This document shows, piece by piece, positions 25,044-34,931 of a DNA stretch of 64,000 nucleotides; within the stretch, counting starts at the first letter, position 1, and every line of letters begins with the position of its first letter. The stretch is taken from the NCBI GenBank assembly GCA_964426655.1, contig CAYRQT010000001.1, positions 124,001 to 188,000 of the forward strand, given 5' to 3'. The notes under the pieces were generated by a model that saw only the letters and a list, made by a program, of their open reading frames with translations, was not told the DNA's origin and did not search any database. A program made the position numbers and the translations under genes. Origin of the DNA: RGIG8306 sp964426655 (GTDB lineage: Bacteria > Bacillota > Clostridia > Lachnospirales > Lachnospiraceae).

Positions 25044-26677
25044 TATTTTATATTCCAATCTTCCACATTAATAAAGGTTCCATAAACATTGGGGCTGGCA
25101 TTTTCCAGTCGATTGCTTACCGCCCCCAGTGCACTGATGATATAAGCACTCATCATGGGAACATCCTCCTGCACGGTCAAATCTATGGTCTTATATAACG
25201 CCTGAATTTCAGTCACATCACTGGTGCTCTGTGTTCCGGCAAGTGCTTCAGTAATGGTGTCGTTTACATATCCTGTCCATCCATCCGCAGATAACAGCCA
25301 GTTAATATCCGGATATGGATCTACCGGGGCATACGTATACTGCACGGCAAGGATATCATAGTCCTTTGTTCCTGCTTTATCAAGCAATGAAGCAATATCC
25401 ACGCTCCTTACCTCTACATTCAGTCCGATTTCCTTCCACTGTGCCACATAATAATCAGCCACCTGGGTGAAAGTGGTATCCCCACTGTTTACATAAAATG
25501 TGATCGACTTTGAGGTATCATATCCATCAGCTACCGCCTCCTCTACAAGGGCTTTCGCCTTATCCGGGTCATAGGAAACAGGTACCACTTCATCAGAATA
25601 GAACGGGCTTGCTGATGACAAAAATCCATCTACAACTTCTCCATTTCCATTTAAAACGCCTTCCAGAATGGTCTCTCTGTCAATACCATACAGCATGGCC
25701 TGGCGGATCCTGGCATCTGTAATGGAAGTGGTATTAAAGAAAATGGACTGGTTGGTTACCGGAGAACCATATACAGCTGTCACATTATCCAGTGCCTCCA
25801 CATTGGCATAATCCTCATTTAAAATGACACCGGTTGTCTGCTGTACCAGGTCAATTTCTCCTGATTGCAGACCTGTGTATAATTGTGCAGAGGTCAGCAC
25901 TTTAAAATTCAGCTTTTCAATATTGGGTGTTCCCTTCCAGTAGCTGGTATTCGCCGTAAAACTCATATAATGCTGCAGATCATACTCTGTAAGAATGTAG
26001 GGACCACTGACTACTGTGGGACTGCTGAACCACTCGTACGATGCCAGTTCGCTATCTTCCACATTTTCCAGAACATGCTTAGGCAGAGTAAGGATGTAAC
26101 GACCATAAGTGTTTTCAAATGTGGTCAGAGCCATTTCGTACTTCGTGGTAAACTCTACCGTTTTGTCATCAATCGCTTTAACGCCTTCTGCTTCCGTGGC
26201 ACCATCCGGCAGGTAACCATCATCGCCAAAGCCCTCAAAAGCATACAGGGCCATATTCACATTGCCAAGGGTTTTGCTACCCAGCTTAAGCACAGTAAAG
26301 ACCACATCCTCTGCAGTAATGGGTTCTCCATCAGACCAGGTAGCATCTGGATCAATGTTCACTGTAAAATGGATATTATCTTCTGTGGTAATAGAAGTGG
26401 CCAGCTGCCCTTGGAATTCCAAATCGCTGTCCAGCTCCACAAGGGGCAAAAATTCCAGGCCAAGAGAATATTTCAAAATTTCTGTGGCATCCATCAGCAA
26501 CGGGTTCACACTGCTCCATGTATCTGTTGTTCCTATGTTGACAATGCTCTCCTCTTCTGTTGCAGCCGTTGTAGTGGAGGCAGTGGTTTCCTCTGTCTCT
26601 CCACTTTTTGCACATCCAATTGGCAGAACGCCCATAGCCAGCGCCAATAATACTGCCAGACCTTTTCTTTTTTTCAT
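25043..26677 (-). CDS. oppA: Peptide/nickel-type ABC transporter substrate-binding lipoprotein (OppA-like)
   Basis: A 544-residue SBP family 5 receptor anchored by a lipid. The signal peptide MKKRKGLAVLLALAMGVLPIGC ends in a lipobox whose -3 residue is Pro, less usual than Leu/Val/Ala. A Thr/Glu-rich linker follows, then the binding protein with DPDATWSDGEPITAEDVVF, a classic SBP5 motif. ATG at 26677 sits behind AAGGAGGAG; a TTG five codons earlier overlaps that site. It is the first gene of oppADFBC. Confidence 0.95.
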   Translation of the reverse strand: MKKRKGLAVLLALAMGVLPIGCAKSGETEETTASTTTAATEEESIVNIGTTDTWSSVNPLLMDATEILKYSLGLEFLPLVELDSDLEFQGQLATSITTEDNIHFTVNIDPDATWSDGEPITAEDVVFTVLKLGSKTLGNVNMALYAFEGFGDDGYLPDGATEAEGVKAIDDKTVEFTTKYEMALTTFENTYGRYILTLPKHVLENVEDSELASYEWFSSPTVVSGPYILTEYDLQHYMSFTANTSYWKGTPNIEKLNFKVLTSAQLYTGLQSGEIDLVQQTTGVILNEDYANVEALDNVTAVYGSPVTNQSIFFNTTSITDARIRQAMLYGIDRETILEGVLNGNGEVVDGFLSSASPFYSDEVVPVSYDPDKAKALVEEAVADGYDTSKSITFYVNSGDTTFTQVADYYVAQWKEIGLNVEVRSVDIASLLDKAGTKDYDILAVQYTYAPVDPYPDINWLLSADGWTGYVNDTITEALAGTQSTSDVTEIQALYKTIDLTVQEDVPMMSAYIISALGAVSNRLENASPNVYGTFINVEDWNIK

Positions 26678-26757
26678 ATGCTCCTCCTTCAATATGTATA
26701 TATGTGTCCGGTCCTCCCCGGCATATGCATATATGTCATATTTGTTTTGTATGCTAT

Positions 26758-26786
26758 ATATTAGGCCTCCTAAATGGGTTTGTCAA
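26758..26786 (-). promoter_or_regulatory. Promoter of the oppADFBC operon
   Basis: Minus-strand perfect TTGACA (26781-26786) and TAATAT (26758-26763), spacer 17. The following leader contains CCGG-N6-CCGG (26708-26721) flanked by CATATATG-type repeats. Confidence 0.65.
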
Positions 26787-26800
26787 GCCTTTCTCAAAAA

Positions 26801-26852
26801 ACTGCCACCAAAAACCAACAGAACTCTATTCTGCAGCGTCTTTGGTGGCAGT
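26801..26852 (-). terminator. Terminator of the relQ-to-sugar-transferase gene run
   Basis: ACTGCCACCAAA (26801-26812) and TTTGGTGGCAGT (26841-26852) form a 12-bp perfect stem. On the minus strand it is followed by TTTTTTG. Confidence 0.85.
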
Positions 26853-26878
26853 TTATTTCCATATACAGCCGGCTCTAT

Positions 26879-28297
26879 TCAGTGCGAGCCTACTTTTCCA
26901 ATGACAACACCAATGGTTTTCAGCAAGATCTGCAAATCCAGCTTAAGGCTCCAATTGTTAATGTACTCTAAGTCCAGGCGGACCACTTCCTCAAAATCTG
27001 TAATGTTACTTCTGCCACTGACCTGCCACATACCCGTGATACCTGGCTTTAGCAAAAGTCTTTTCTTGTGATGATACTCATATTGTTTGAACTCATCCTC
27101 CGTGGGGGGCCTTGTTCCAACCATACTCATATCACCAGTAAGAACATTAAAAAACTGTGGAAACTCATCCAGGCTGGTATCGCGCAGAAACTTTCCCACC
27201 TTTGTGATTCTGGGATCGTTTGTCATTTTAAACATCAGTCCATTCATTTCATTTTGGGCCATCAGCTCTTTTTTTCGTTCCTCTGCATCCACATACATGG
27301 ACCGGATTTTGTAAATCTTAAAAATTCTACCATTTTTCCCCACCCGGTTCTGCGAGAAGAAGAGAGGTCCGGGGGATTCCAATTTCAACGGAATGGCAAT
27401 AAAGGGCAACATAATTCCCAACAGCAATAACCCAAACAGAGAACACACAATATCTGTAACCCGTTTAACCAGCAACTTGTTCCAGTCAAAGAAGCGGGTA
27501 GCAAAGGTAATCACATTAAAGCCCGCCAGATTGGTGATCATTCGATTATAGCCTGTATAACTGTCAAGCATGTTAATGTTCAGATGAACCGCAATGCCCA
27601 TTTCTTCCAGATCATCCATCATTTTTTGCAGCACTTCTTTCTCCATATAGGGAATATGGAAGAACGCTTCGTCCACTGCATTCCTGCAGGCATAATCCTG
27701 CAAAGAGGCTACCCCCGCTACGACCGGCACCCCCTCAATTTCCCGGCCAGTCCAATCTGCATCAATAAGGGCAATGCCCACCAGCCGCTGATCCCATGAA
27801 GCGTTTTTTAAAAATTGTCGGACGCAATCCTCTACTCTGTCTGTACTGGTTACCATCAAGATATATGTCCCACTATGTCTGGCAGAGAAAAAGCGCAAAA
27901 TAATCCGACGAATCAGCTGATGCACCAGAAAAGTAATCAAAATATAGAGGATAATAAAGGAAAACAAAACACCTCTGGAGAAATTGGTAACTTTGAAGGC
28001 CACCAAAAGGAGGGTAATGGCAATCAGAATCAGACTGCCAAAACGCACTCTCTGGACAAACGCATCCCACGCTTTCAAATCCATCAGAATTTCTTCTCTG
28101 GAATTGAAAAAAAATGTAATAATATATGCCACCAGCACAATCATAAAATATTTATGGATTTCATCCCAGGAGAACGGCATCCCTCTGTCGCTGATATCCT
28201 CCCACAACCATGTGCTAAAAACAAAAGTTACATACAGCAATATGCCATCCAGAATAAACAAAAGAATATTCTGTCCCTTTTGATTCTTTATTTCCAT
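26879..28297 (-). CDS. Polyprenyl glycosylphosphotransferase (exopolysaccharide initiating sugar transferase)
   Basis: Transfers a sugar-1-phosphate from a nucleotide sugar to undecaprenyl phosphate, starting surface polysaccharide synthesis. The 472 residues contain four N-terminal membrane helices (about 10-130), a Rossmann-like CoA-binding middle, and the C-terminal bacterial sugar transferase domain (about 275-472) with SPGPLFFSQNRVGKNGR, KIYKIRSM, LRDTSLDEFPQF and KPGITGMWQVSGRS. WbaP/CpsE type; sugar unknown. It is the last gene before a strong terminator. Confidence 0.94.
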   Translation of the reverse strand: MEIKNQKGQNILLFILDGILLYVTFVFSTWLWEDISDRGMPFSWDEIHKYFMIVLVAYIITFFFNSREEILMDLKAWDAFVQRVRFGSLILIAITLLLVAFKVTNFSRGVLFSFIILYILITFLVHQLIRRIILRFFSARHSGTYILMVTSTDRVEDCVRQFLKNASWDQRLVGIALIDADWTGREIEGVPVVAGVASLQDYACRNAVDEAFFHIPYMEKEVLQKMMDDLEEMGIAVHLNINMLDSYTGYNRMITNLAGFNVITFATRFFDWNKLLVKRVTDIVCSLFGLLLLGIMLPFIAIPLKLESPGPLFFSQNRVGKNGRIFKIYKIRSMYVDAEERKKELMAQNEMNGLMFKMTNDPRITKVGKFLRDTSLDEFPQFFNVLTGDMSMVGTRPPTEDEFKQYEYHHKKRLLLKPGITGMWQVSGRSNITDFEEVVRLDLEYINNWSLKLDLQILLKTIGVVIGKVGSH

Positions 28298-28322
28298 ACA
28301 GCTGTGCCCCCTTTAATCCATT

Positions 28323-29468
28323 TTATTCTTCGATTGCTGCATGATCCATCACATAGCTTAAGGCTATATCCATATTCACTGCTTCCTGAAGGGATTCTTC
28401 ATCATAGGCTTCTATCAGCGCATCCACGGAACTATAGCCGTAATAGCTGGCTATGGACTCCTGTACCTCTGTCAGTTCCTCATCACTAAGAGAAATCCCC
28501 TCCTGATCAATGATGGCTTCTGCAATAAGTGTACGTAACAGGTATGCCTCTATGCTACTCTGCACTTCTGCTTCAAATTCTTCAAATGTATACCCATAGT
28601 AACTGGAAACAAGTTCTTCCAATGTCATACCAAAGTACCCGGAGGCCACGGAATCATAATAGGCAATTTCACTTTGCAGTAAATCAGTAAGGGTCTTTTC
28701 AGGATATGACTTAACTTCTGTAATCCCTTCCAGGGCCTCCCAGAGAAGCGCATCCCGCACGTCTTTTTCTTCATTGCTTCGGATATGGGCAATGTAGGCA
28801 TCTGCTGTAGTATACACCTCTCCACTCAGTTCGCTGATTGCATCATCTGATACATCTGCCTCCGAAATAGCCGAAATGGTCACAGTAAACTGGCAATCCT
28901 TCCCGGCCAGATCTGTCGTGCTGTAATCTTCAGGGAAGGTCAAATTCAAGACCACCTCTTCCCCTATTGTTGCACCTACCAGTCCTTCCTCGAATCCGTC
29001 GATATAGGTGTCAGAGCCCAGGAACAATATGGCATCTGTAGCGCTGCCTCCATCAAATTCCTCTCCATCAATGGTCCCCACATAATCCATGGTCACCACA
29101 TCCCCTAATTCTGCTGCACGGTCCGTCACATCCAGCATGTCCATTCCTGCACTATACAGATTGTATTTGACCATCAGCATCACATCTTCATCCGAAACGG
29201 CCAGATCTTCTGCGGAAAACGTCAGTCCATTATAGTCTCCAATGGAAATGTAATCGCTCCAGGGGCCATCATCCGGCAGAGTGTCTACATCCACTGTCTC
29301 TCTCTCTGTTGCTGTTTCTTCCGTCTCTTCTCCGGAAGATTCCGCTGTGGTGGTGTCTGTTTCATCCAGATCTCCCTTCAATTTCTCAATTGCAGAACAT
29401 CCACTGATAAGACCGGCTGCAAGCAGCAGACTAAGGGCCAGGGTGCCCACACGCTTCATTTTGTACAT
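28323..29468 (-). CDS. Trigger-factor-like FKBP lipoprotein
   Basis: A 381-residue surface-exposed protein. The signal peptide ends in the lipobox LISGC (Cys24), followed by an acidic Thr/Glu linker. Residues about 115-205 form an FKBP-type prolyl isomerase domain close to that in trigger factor (GDVVTMDYVGTIDGEEFDGG, IDGFEEGLVGATIGEE), then an acidic helical region resembling the trigger factor C-terminal arm. The ribosome-binding domain is absent. A role in folding exported proteins is inferred. ATG at 29468 follows AGAGGT. Confidence 0.85.
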   Translation of the reverse strand: MYKMKRVGTLALSLLLAAGLISGCSAIEKLKGDLDETDTTTAESSGEETEETATERETVDVDTLPDDGPWSDYISIGDYNGLTFSAEDLAVSDEDVMLMVKYNLYSAGMDMLDVTDRAAELGDVVTMDYVGTIDGEEFDGGSATDAILFLGSDTYIDGFEEGLVGATIGEEVVLNLTFPEDYSTTDLAGKDCQFTVTISAISEADVSDDAISELSGEVYTTADAYIAHIRSNEEKDVRDALLWEALEGITEVKSYPEKTLTDLLQSEIAYYDSVASGYFGMTLEELVSSYYGYTFEEFEAEVQSSIEAYLLRTLIAEAIIDQEGISLSDEELTEVQESIASYYGYSSVDALIEAYDEESLQEAVNMDIALSYVMDHAAIEE

Positions 29469-29500
29469 GTTAACCTCTTTTCTTTGATTGCCGGACCGGA

Positions 29501-31735
29501 CTAGAATTTATCCGGACGGGCTTCCCGTTTTCGCAGCTTTGCTTCTGTCAATGTCAATAACTCTCCTTCGTAATCTACCATTAACATCTCCCGGGGATCC
29601 ATTTGATATACAGCCTTGATTTTTTGCCCTTCTGCTAATTTCATCCCTCTCACGCCCGCTGCCGTTTTTTTCTGCACCGGTATGTCCCCCAACATTGTAC
29701 GCAGATAGGTTCTGCCATCGGAAATCAGTAACAGGTGTTTTTTTTCCGCCTCCTGGACAGCCGCCAGGAAATCCTGATCTCCCAGCTTTGTGGCAGCTAC
29801 TGTCTTCTTTGTCACTTCAAATGCCGTTCCCGGCACCCGTTTTACCATCCCCTTTTCCGTTACAAAGAGGAACTCCCGATTTTCAAGATCATCCAAAGAA
29901 CAAACCAGTCGAATATCATCCTGACTACTGTCAAAATTGCAAACATTGTCAATTGGTACACCTTTGTCTTTTGTTTTAGACAGAGGCAGTTCCTGGGCTC
30001 TTATCTGATGCAAAAATCCTTTTTGAGTAAAAACGCCAATTTTAGATGAACTCATGCAGGCAAAGACTGTCCGGTTTTCGGCAAGGATGGTTTCCATGTT
30101 TTTTTGATACAGTCCCATTTCCATGATTTTGATGTATCCAAAACGGTTGACTGCTACTACAACGGGAATGGCCTCCTGAGGGACTTCCTCATATACCGCC
30201 TCTGCCACGTCCCCCACCTTTGTTCGTCTGCTCAGCGCATATGCACGTCGAATATCCTCCAGATCCTGCTTAATTACCGCACGCATAGTATGTTCATCGT
30301 TCAGAATTTTCTCATATTTATGGATTTTCGTCAAGGTTTCCTGATAATCCTTTTCTAATGCCAGGATTTCCAGGCCAATCAGCCGGCTTAATCGCAAATC
30401 CAGAATGGCGCCTGCCTGCCTTTCCGTAAAATGGAGTTTCTGTGCCTGTTTTTTGCTTTTCTCCGATTTAAAGGTTATATCTGTGGTATCTCCCGTCATG
30501 AGACACCGTTTTGCTGTTTTCTGCTCCCGGCTTCCCCGAATCAGTTCTATTATGAGATCAATCAGGTCAACTGCCTGAATTAGGCCCTCCTGAACCTCTC
30601 TTTTGTCCTGTTCCCGGGCCAGAAGGGTTTTATATTTTCTGGTGTTTAGAGTAATCTGGAACTGTATGTTGTGGGAAAGGATCCGCTTAAGCCCCACCAC
30701 TTCCGGCTTTCCGTCCACAATGGCCAGCATGTTCACACCAAATGTGTCTTCCAGCTTCGTTTTTCTGTAAAGCCCCTGTAAAATTTTTTCAGCATCTGCC
30801 CCTTTCCGCAGTTCCAGCACTATTTTAATGCCCTCTTTTGAAGACTGGTTAGAGATGTCCACGATATCCGGCAGCTTGCGTGTTTCAGCCAGATTCGCCA
30901 CATCCGAAAGAAATTTCCCAATATTGACGCCCACCATTGTATAAGGAATTTCTGTAATAACAATTTTATCCTTATCGGTTTTTCTTTTGCCTTCTTCAAT
31001 AACGGCCTTTCCCCGCAGCTTAATGCGCCCCCTGCCTGTTTCATATATTTCTAGCAGATCAGACTGATTAATCACCATCCCGCCGGTGGGAAAATCCGGT
31101 CCCTTAATAAACTGCATCAGATCCGCGGTACCCGCATGAGGATGATCCATCAGATACCGCATCCCCTCAATGACCTCCCCCAGATTATGGGGCGGAACGG
31201 ACGTGGTCATGCCCACTGCAATTCCTTCAGCCCCATTGACCAGAAAATTAGGGACTCTCACAGGCAAAACTTCCGGCTCTTTCTCGGTTTCATCAAAGTT
31301 GGGGACAAAATCCACTACATCCTTGTCCAGATCAGCCAAATATACTTCCTGTGTAAACTTCTTCAGTCTGGCCTCTGTGTAACGCATGGCCGCAGCTCCG
31401 TCTCCTTCAATGGAACCAAAGTTGCCATGACCATCAATAAGAGCCATGCCTTTCTTAAAATCCTGGGACAGGACCACCAGAGCTTCATAGATAGAGCTGT
31501 CCCCATGGGGATGATACTTACCCATAGCATCGCCCACAATACGGGCAGACTTTCTATGTGGCTTATCTGCATTCAATCCCAGTTCATTCATGGCATACAG
31601 AACTCTTCTTTGAACCGGCTTTAAACCATCCCTCAGATCCGGTACAGCCCTGGCCGTAATGACAGACATGGAGTAATTGATGTAAGCCTGCTGCATTTCA
31701 GCAGAAAACTCTGTTGATATTATATTTTCGGGCAT
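29501..31735 (-). CDS. parC: Type II DNA topoisomerase subunit A (topoisomerase IV / ParC-like)
   Basis: The DNA-cleaving subunit: active-site Tyr119 in AAAMRYTEARL, GKYHPHGDSSIYEAL with Ser80 and Glu84 at the quinolone positions, and a C-terminal beta-pinwheel. At 744 residues it is shorter than typical GyrA (about 820-850), and I find no GyrA box (QxRGGxG), which gyrase needs for DNA wrapping. This favours a decatenating topoisomerase IV-like role. AGGAGG precedes the ATG, 13 bases after the B subunit gene. Confidence 0.85.
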   Translation of the reverse strand: MPENIISTEFSAEMQQAYINYSMSVITARAVPDLRDGLKPVQRRVLYAMNELGLNADKPHRKSARIVGDAMGKYHPHGDSSIYEALVVLSQDFKKGMALIDGHGNFGSIEGDGAAAMRYTEARLKKFTQEVYLADLDKDVVDFVPNFDETEKEPEVLPVRVPNFLVNGAEGIAVGMTTSVPPHNLGEVIEGMRYLMDHPHAGTADLMQFIKGPDFPTGGMVINQSDLLEIYETGRGRIKLRGKAVIEEGKRKTDKDKIVITEIPYTMVGVNIGKFLSDVANLAETRKLPDIVDISNQSSKEGIKIVLELRKGADAEKILQGLYRKTKLEDTFGVNMLAIVDGKPEVVGLKRILSHNIQFQITLNTRKYKTLLAREQDKREVQEGLIQAVDLIDLIIELIRGSREQKTAKRCLMTGDTTDITFKSEKSKKQAQKLHFTERQAGAILDLRLSRLIGLEILALEKDYQETLTKIHKYEKILNDEHTMRAVIKQDLEDIRRAYALSRRTKVGDVAEAVYEEVPQEAIPVVVAVNRFGYIKIMEMGLYQKNMETILAENRTVFACMSSSKIGVFTQKGFLHQIRAQELPLSKTKDKGVPIDNVCNFDSSQDDIRLVCSLDDLENREFLFVTEKGMVKRVPGTAFEVTKKTVAATKLGDQDFLAAVQEAEKKHLLLISDGRTYLRTMLGDIPVQKKTAAGVRGMKLAEGQKIKAVYQMDPREMLMVDYEGELLTLTEAKLRKREARPDKF

Positions 31736-31747
31736 TCTTTCCTCCTG

Positions 31748-33664
31748 TTAAACATCCAGTTCTGCCTCATTGGCATGGTTGTAAATAAAAGCCCGGCGCG
31801 GCTCCACATCACTTCCCATCAACACCTCTGTTACTTCATTGGCCAGGCGGGCATCTTCGATTTTAACACATTTCAAATTTCTGGTTTCCGGATTCAGCGT
31901 AGTTTCCCACAACTGGGAAGCATCCATTTCCCCTAACCCCTTGTACCGCTGCAGCGTGAAATTTTTATGGGATTTCCGATATTTTTCCAAAGCTACGTCG
32001 TCATACAGATAAACTTCTTCCCCTCGGACAGGAATAGCCTTATACAGCGGGGGCATGGCAATATAAACATGCCCTTCATGAATGAGATCCGGCATGAAAC
32101 GATAAAAAAAAGTCAACAGCAATGTGCTGATATGCGCTCCATCCACATCCGCATCTGCCATAATGATGATTTTATGATAGCGCAGTCTGGTTAGATCAAA
32201 ATCGTTTCCGTATCCTTCAGAAAATCCACATCCAAAAGCCTGAACCATGGATTTTATTTCTGCATTAGCCAGTACCTTGTCCATACTGGCCTTCTCAACA
32301 TTCAAGATTTTACCCCGAATGGGTAGGATTGCCTGGTAACGCCTGTCCCGGGCTGTTTTGGCAGATCCTCCTGCCGAGTCACCCTCTACGATAAATATTT
32401 CGCACTCTTCTGCTTTTCTGCTTTCGCAATTTGCCAATTTCCCGTTTCCGTCGAACGAAAACTTCTGTTTCCCCAGTAAATTGGACTTAGCTTTTTCCTC
32501 TGCTTTTCGTATTTTGGCCGACTTTTCTGCACAGCCAATCATCGCCTTTACCACTTCCACATTTCGGTCACAGAAAAGCTCCATCTGCTCCCCCACCACG
32601 GTGCTCACCGCCCGGGTGGCATCTGCGCTGCCCAGCTTTGTTTTCGTCTGTCCTTCAAAAAGCGGATCCGGATGCTTAATGGCCACAATGGCGGTCAGTC
32701 CGCAACGGGTATCCGACCCTGTAAAATTCACATCTTTTTCTTTCAATATGCCTAGTTCACGGGCATAGGAATTGATTATTTGCGTAAATTTACCCTTGAA
32801 TCCGGTGAGATGGGTGCCTCCGTCAGAGGTGTAGATGGTATTGCAGTACCCGAGGATTTTTTCTTCAAAGGTATCCACAAACTGAAAAGCCACCTCAACC
32901 TCAATATTCTCACTGGTTCCTTTGAAAGTGACAATCTCATGCACGGGCGCCTTCCCTTTGTTTAGTTCTCTGACATAGGCGCCAATCCCCTCTTCCTCAT
33001 GGAAGAGCACTTCCTCCTCCTCTCCTTTCCTGTGATTTATAAAGGTTATGGAAAGGCCAGGGTTTAAATAAGCCGTTTCATGCAGGCGACTTTTTATGGA
33101 GCCCGCATGAAATCTGGTTTTTTCAAATATCTCCATATCCGGAAGAAAACTAACGCTGGTTCCGGTCTTCTTAGTTCTGCCAATAACCGGGAGCAACCCA
33201 TTTACCAGATCCACTGTGGGCTTTCCACGCTCATAAGCATCATAATAAATCTGTCCTTCCTGCATAATTTTTACTTCCAGGTATGCGGAAAGTGCATTTA
33301 CCACGGAGCTTCCCACTCCATGCAGGCCTCCGCTGGTCTTATATGCCCCATTATCAAATTTTCCCCCCGCATGCAAAGTGGTAAACACCAGCCGTTCAGC
33401 CGGCACCCCTTTCTTATGCATGCCCACAGGAATGCCCCGGCCATTATCTGAGACCAGCGCAGAGCCATCCTCCTCCAAGGTCACCTCAATATGCGTGCAG
33501 TACCCTGCAAGATGCTCATCCACAGCATTATCCACAATTTCATATATCAGATGATTCAGCCCTGAGGTGGAGACGCTCCCTATATACATGCCCGGACGCT
33601 TTCTCACTGCCTCCAGGCCTTCCAGGACCGTAATGCTATCGGCATTATAGGTTGTCTGTGCCAT
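31748..33664 (-). CDS. parE: Type II DNA topoisomerase subunit B (ParE/GyrB-like ATPase)
   Basis: The 638-residue ATPase subunit: GHKL motifs EIVDNAVDEHLAGY and DNGRGIPVGMH and GGLHGVGSSVVNALS, then the TOPRIM domain with FIVEGDSAGGSAK and the metal-binding DADVDGAHI, and the C-terminal QRYKGLGEMDASQLWETT. It pairs with the adjacent A subunit. It overlaps the upstream phosphatase gene by 20 bases. Sequence alone does not cleanly separate GyrB from ParE. Confidence 0.88.
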   Translation of the reverse strand: MAQTTYNADSITVLEGLEAVRKRPGMYIGSVSTSGLNHLIYEIVDNAVDEHLAGYCTHIEVTLEEDGSALVSDNGRGIPVGMHKKGVPAERLVFTTLHAGGKFDNGAYKTSGGLHGVGSSVVNALSAYLEVKIMQEGQIYYDAYERGKPTVDLVNGLLPVIGRTKKTGTSVSFLPDMEIFEKTRFHAGSIKSRLHETAYLNPGLSITFINHRKGEEEEVLFHEEEGIGAYVRELNKGKAPVHEIVTFKGTSENIEVEVAFQFVDTFEEKILGYCNTIYTSDGGTHLTGFKGKFTQIINSYARELGILKEKDVNFTGSDTRCGLTAIVAIKHPDPLFEGQTKTKLGSADATRAVSTVVGEQMELFCDRNVEVVKAMIGCAEKSAKIRKAEEKAKSNLLGKQKFSFDGNGKLANCESRKAEECEIFIVEGDSAGGSAKTARDRRYQAILPIRGKILNVEKASMDKVLANAEIKSMVQAFGCGFSEGYGNDFDLTRLRYHKIIIMADADVDGAHISTLLLTFFYRFMPDLIHEGHVYIAMPPLYKAIPVRGEEVYLYDDVALEKYRKSHKNFTLQRYKGLGEMDASQLWETTLNPETRNLKCVKIEDARLANEVTEVLMGSDVEPRRAFIYNHANEAELDV

Positions 33665-34316
33665 GCTTACCTACCTCTCCAAATCCTTTCTTCCACCCGC
33701 CCCGTAAAAGCAGCGGATGATTTTCCAGATGGGCATGATCATTAAATCGCTCCAGGAAAAAAGCCTTTCGATCTGGATCATAGAGCAGCTCCGTTATTCC
33801 TGTGTTCTCCAGGTTCAGCCCAAAATGTCGAAGCCCCCCCATGGTCGAGCCAAAAAGTCCGGCCACTAAACTGCGAATCCATACGCCATGGGTAACAATG
33901 GCAATGGTTTCTCCACCTTCCTGCAGTATTTTCTCCAGAGCCGGTAGCCCCCGATCGAACACTTCCTGCCCGCACTCTCCCCCCGGGAACCGAATATCCT
34001 CTTTCATTTCCCGGATTTTGGTAAATATTTCCGGAAAATCCCTCAGATTATCTTCATCTGTTCTATTTTCCATTTTTCCAAAACTAATTTCCTGAAGTCC
34101 CTGACGGACTTTCACCTCTTTTTTTAAAAATCCACCCAAAATTTCTGCTGTCTCAATAGCCCGCGCCAGCGAACTGGCATAAATACTTTCAATCCCATAC
34201 CGCTGCAGGCGCGCTCCCAAAAGAGCCGCCTGTTCCCGTCCTTCCCGGGACAGGCCTACATTAGCATTGCAAAGCTTAGAGTCCTGTCTTCCGTGCCTGA
34301 TCAGATATACTCTCAT
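33645..34316 (-). CDS. Histidine phosphatase superfamily protein
   Basis: A 223-residue phosphoglycerate-mutase-like protein with the catalytic RHG motif (YLIRHGRQD, His8) and the second His in IVTHGVWIRSL. The active-site Glu is probably in LQEISFGKMENR. The substrate is not predictable. It lies six bases after xpt and overlaps the topoisomerase B gene, firmly within the operon. Confidence 0.88.
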   Translation of the reverse strand: MRVYLIRHGRQDSKLCNANVGLSREGREQAALLGARLQRYGIESIYASSLARAIETAEILGGFLKKEVKVRQGLQEISFGKMENRTDEDNLRDFPEIFTKIREMKEDIRFPGGECGQEVFDRGLPALEKILQEGGETIAIVTHGVWIRSLVAGLFGSTMGGLRHFGLNLENTGITELLYDPDRKAFFLERFNDHAHLENHPLLLRGGWKKGFGEVGKHGTDNL

Positions 34317-34322
34317 TCTTTT

Positions 34323-34904
34323 CTACTCCTGCCGAAACTGAATTTCACCTGTTTCCGGATCCATGGATTCCAGAATAGCAAGGGACTCCAGCCGGATGCC
34401 TTTTTCCCGAATGCTGTCACCTCCATGCTGAAAACCTTTTTCAATCACAATACCAATGCCCTGAATAGAAGCACCTGCGCAATGGATCAAGTCGATCAGC
34501 CCATCCAAAGCACAGCCATTTGCTAGGAAATCGTCAATAATCAAGATTCTGTCCTCTGGAAGCAAAAACTTTTTGGATACGATGACGTCATAAACTTTCT
34601 TATGCGTGAATGATTCTATTTTGGTGCTGAATACTTCTCCTTCCAGATTAATGCTTTTGGCCTTCTTTGCAAATACCACCGGCACGCCGAAATATTGTGC
34701 TGTAATACAGGCAATGCCAATACCTGATGCCTCAATTGTCAAAATTTTATTCACCTCACTGTCCTTAAACAGACGATAAAATTCTTTTCCAATTTCATTA
34801 ATCAGCGGAATATCCATTTGATGGTTAATGAAGCTATCCACTTTTAGTACATTTCCCGGCTTTACAATCCCGTCTTTTCGAATTCTCTCCTTTAGCAGTT
34901 CCAT
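34323..34904 (-). CDS. xpt: Xanthine phosphoribosyltransferase
   Basis: Salvages xanthine to XMP with PRPP. The 193 residues include the PRPP loop ILIIDDFLANGCAL and the N-terminal start MELLKERIRKDG typical of Xpt. ATG at 34904 follows GGAGG; a GTG four codons earlier is less likely. Unlike many Bacillota xpt genes it has no purine riboswitch directly upstream: relQ ends only 27 bases away. Confidence 0.95.
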   Translation of the reverse strand: MELLKERIRKDGIVKPGNVLKVDSFINHQMDIPLINEIGKEFYRLFKDSEVNKILTIEASGIGIACITAQYFGVPVVFAKKAKSINLEGEVFSTKIESFTHKKVYDVIVSKKFLLPEDRILIIDDFLANGCALDGLIDLIHCAGASIQGIGIVIEKGFQHGGDSIREKGIRLESLAILESMDPETGEIQFRQE

Positions 34905-34931
34905 TTGCGCCTCCACACCTTTTTCTTCCTT

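Noticed and set aside
34905..34931. Purine riboswitch in front of xpt
   Set aside because: Only 27 bases separate xpt from relQ; no aptamer fits, and none is seen upstream of relQ.
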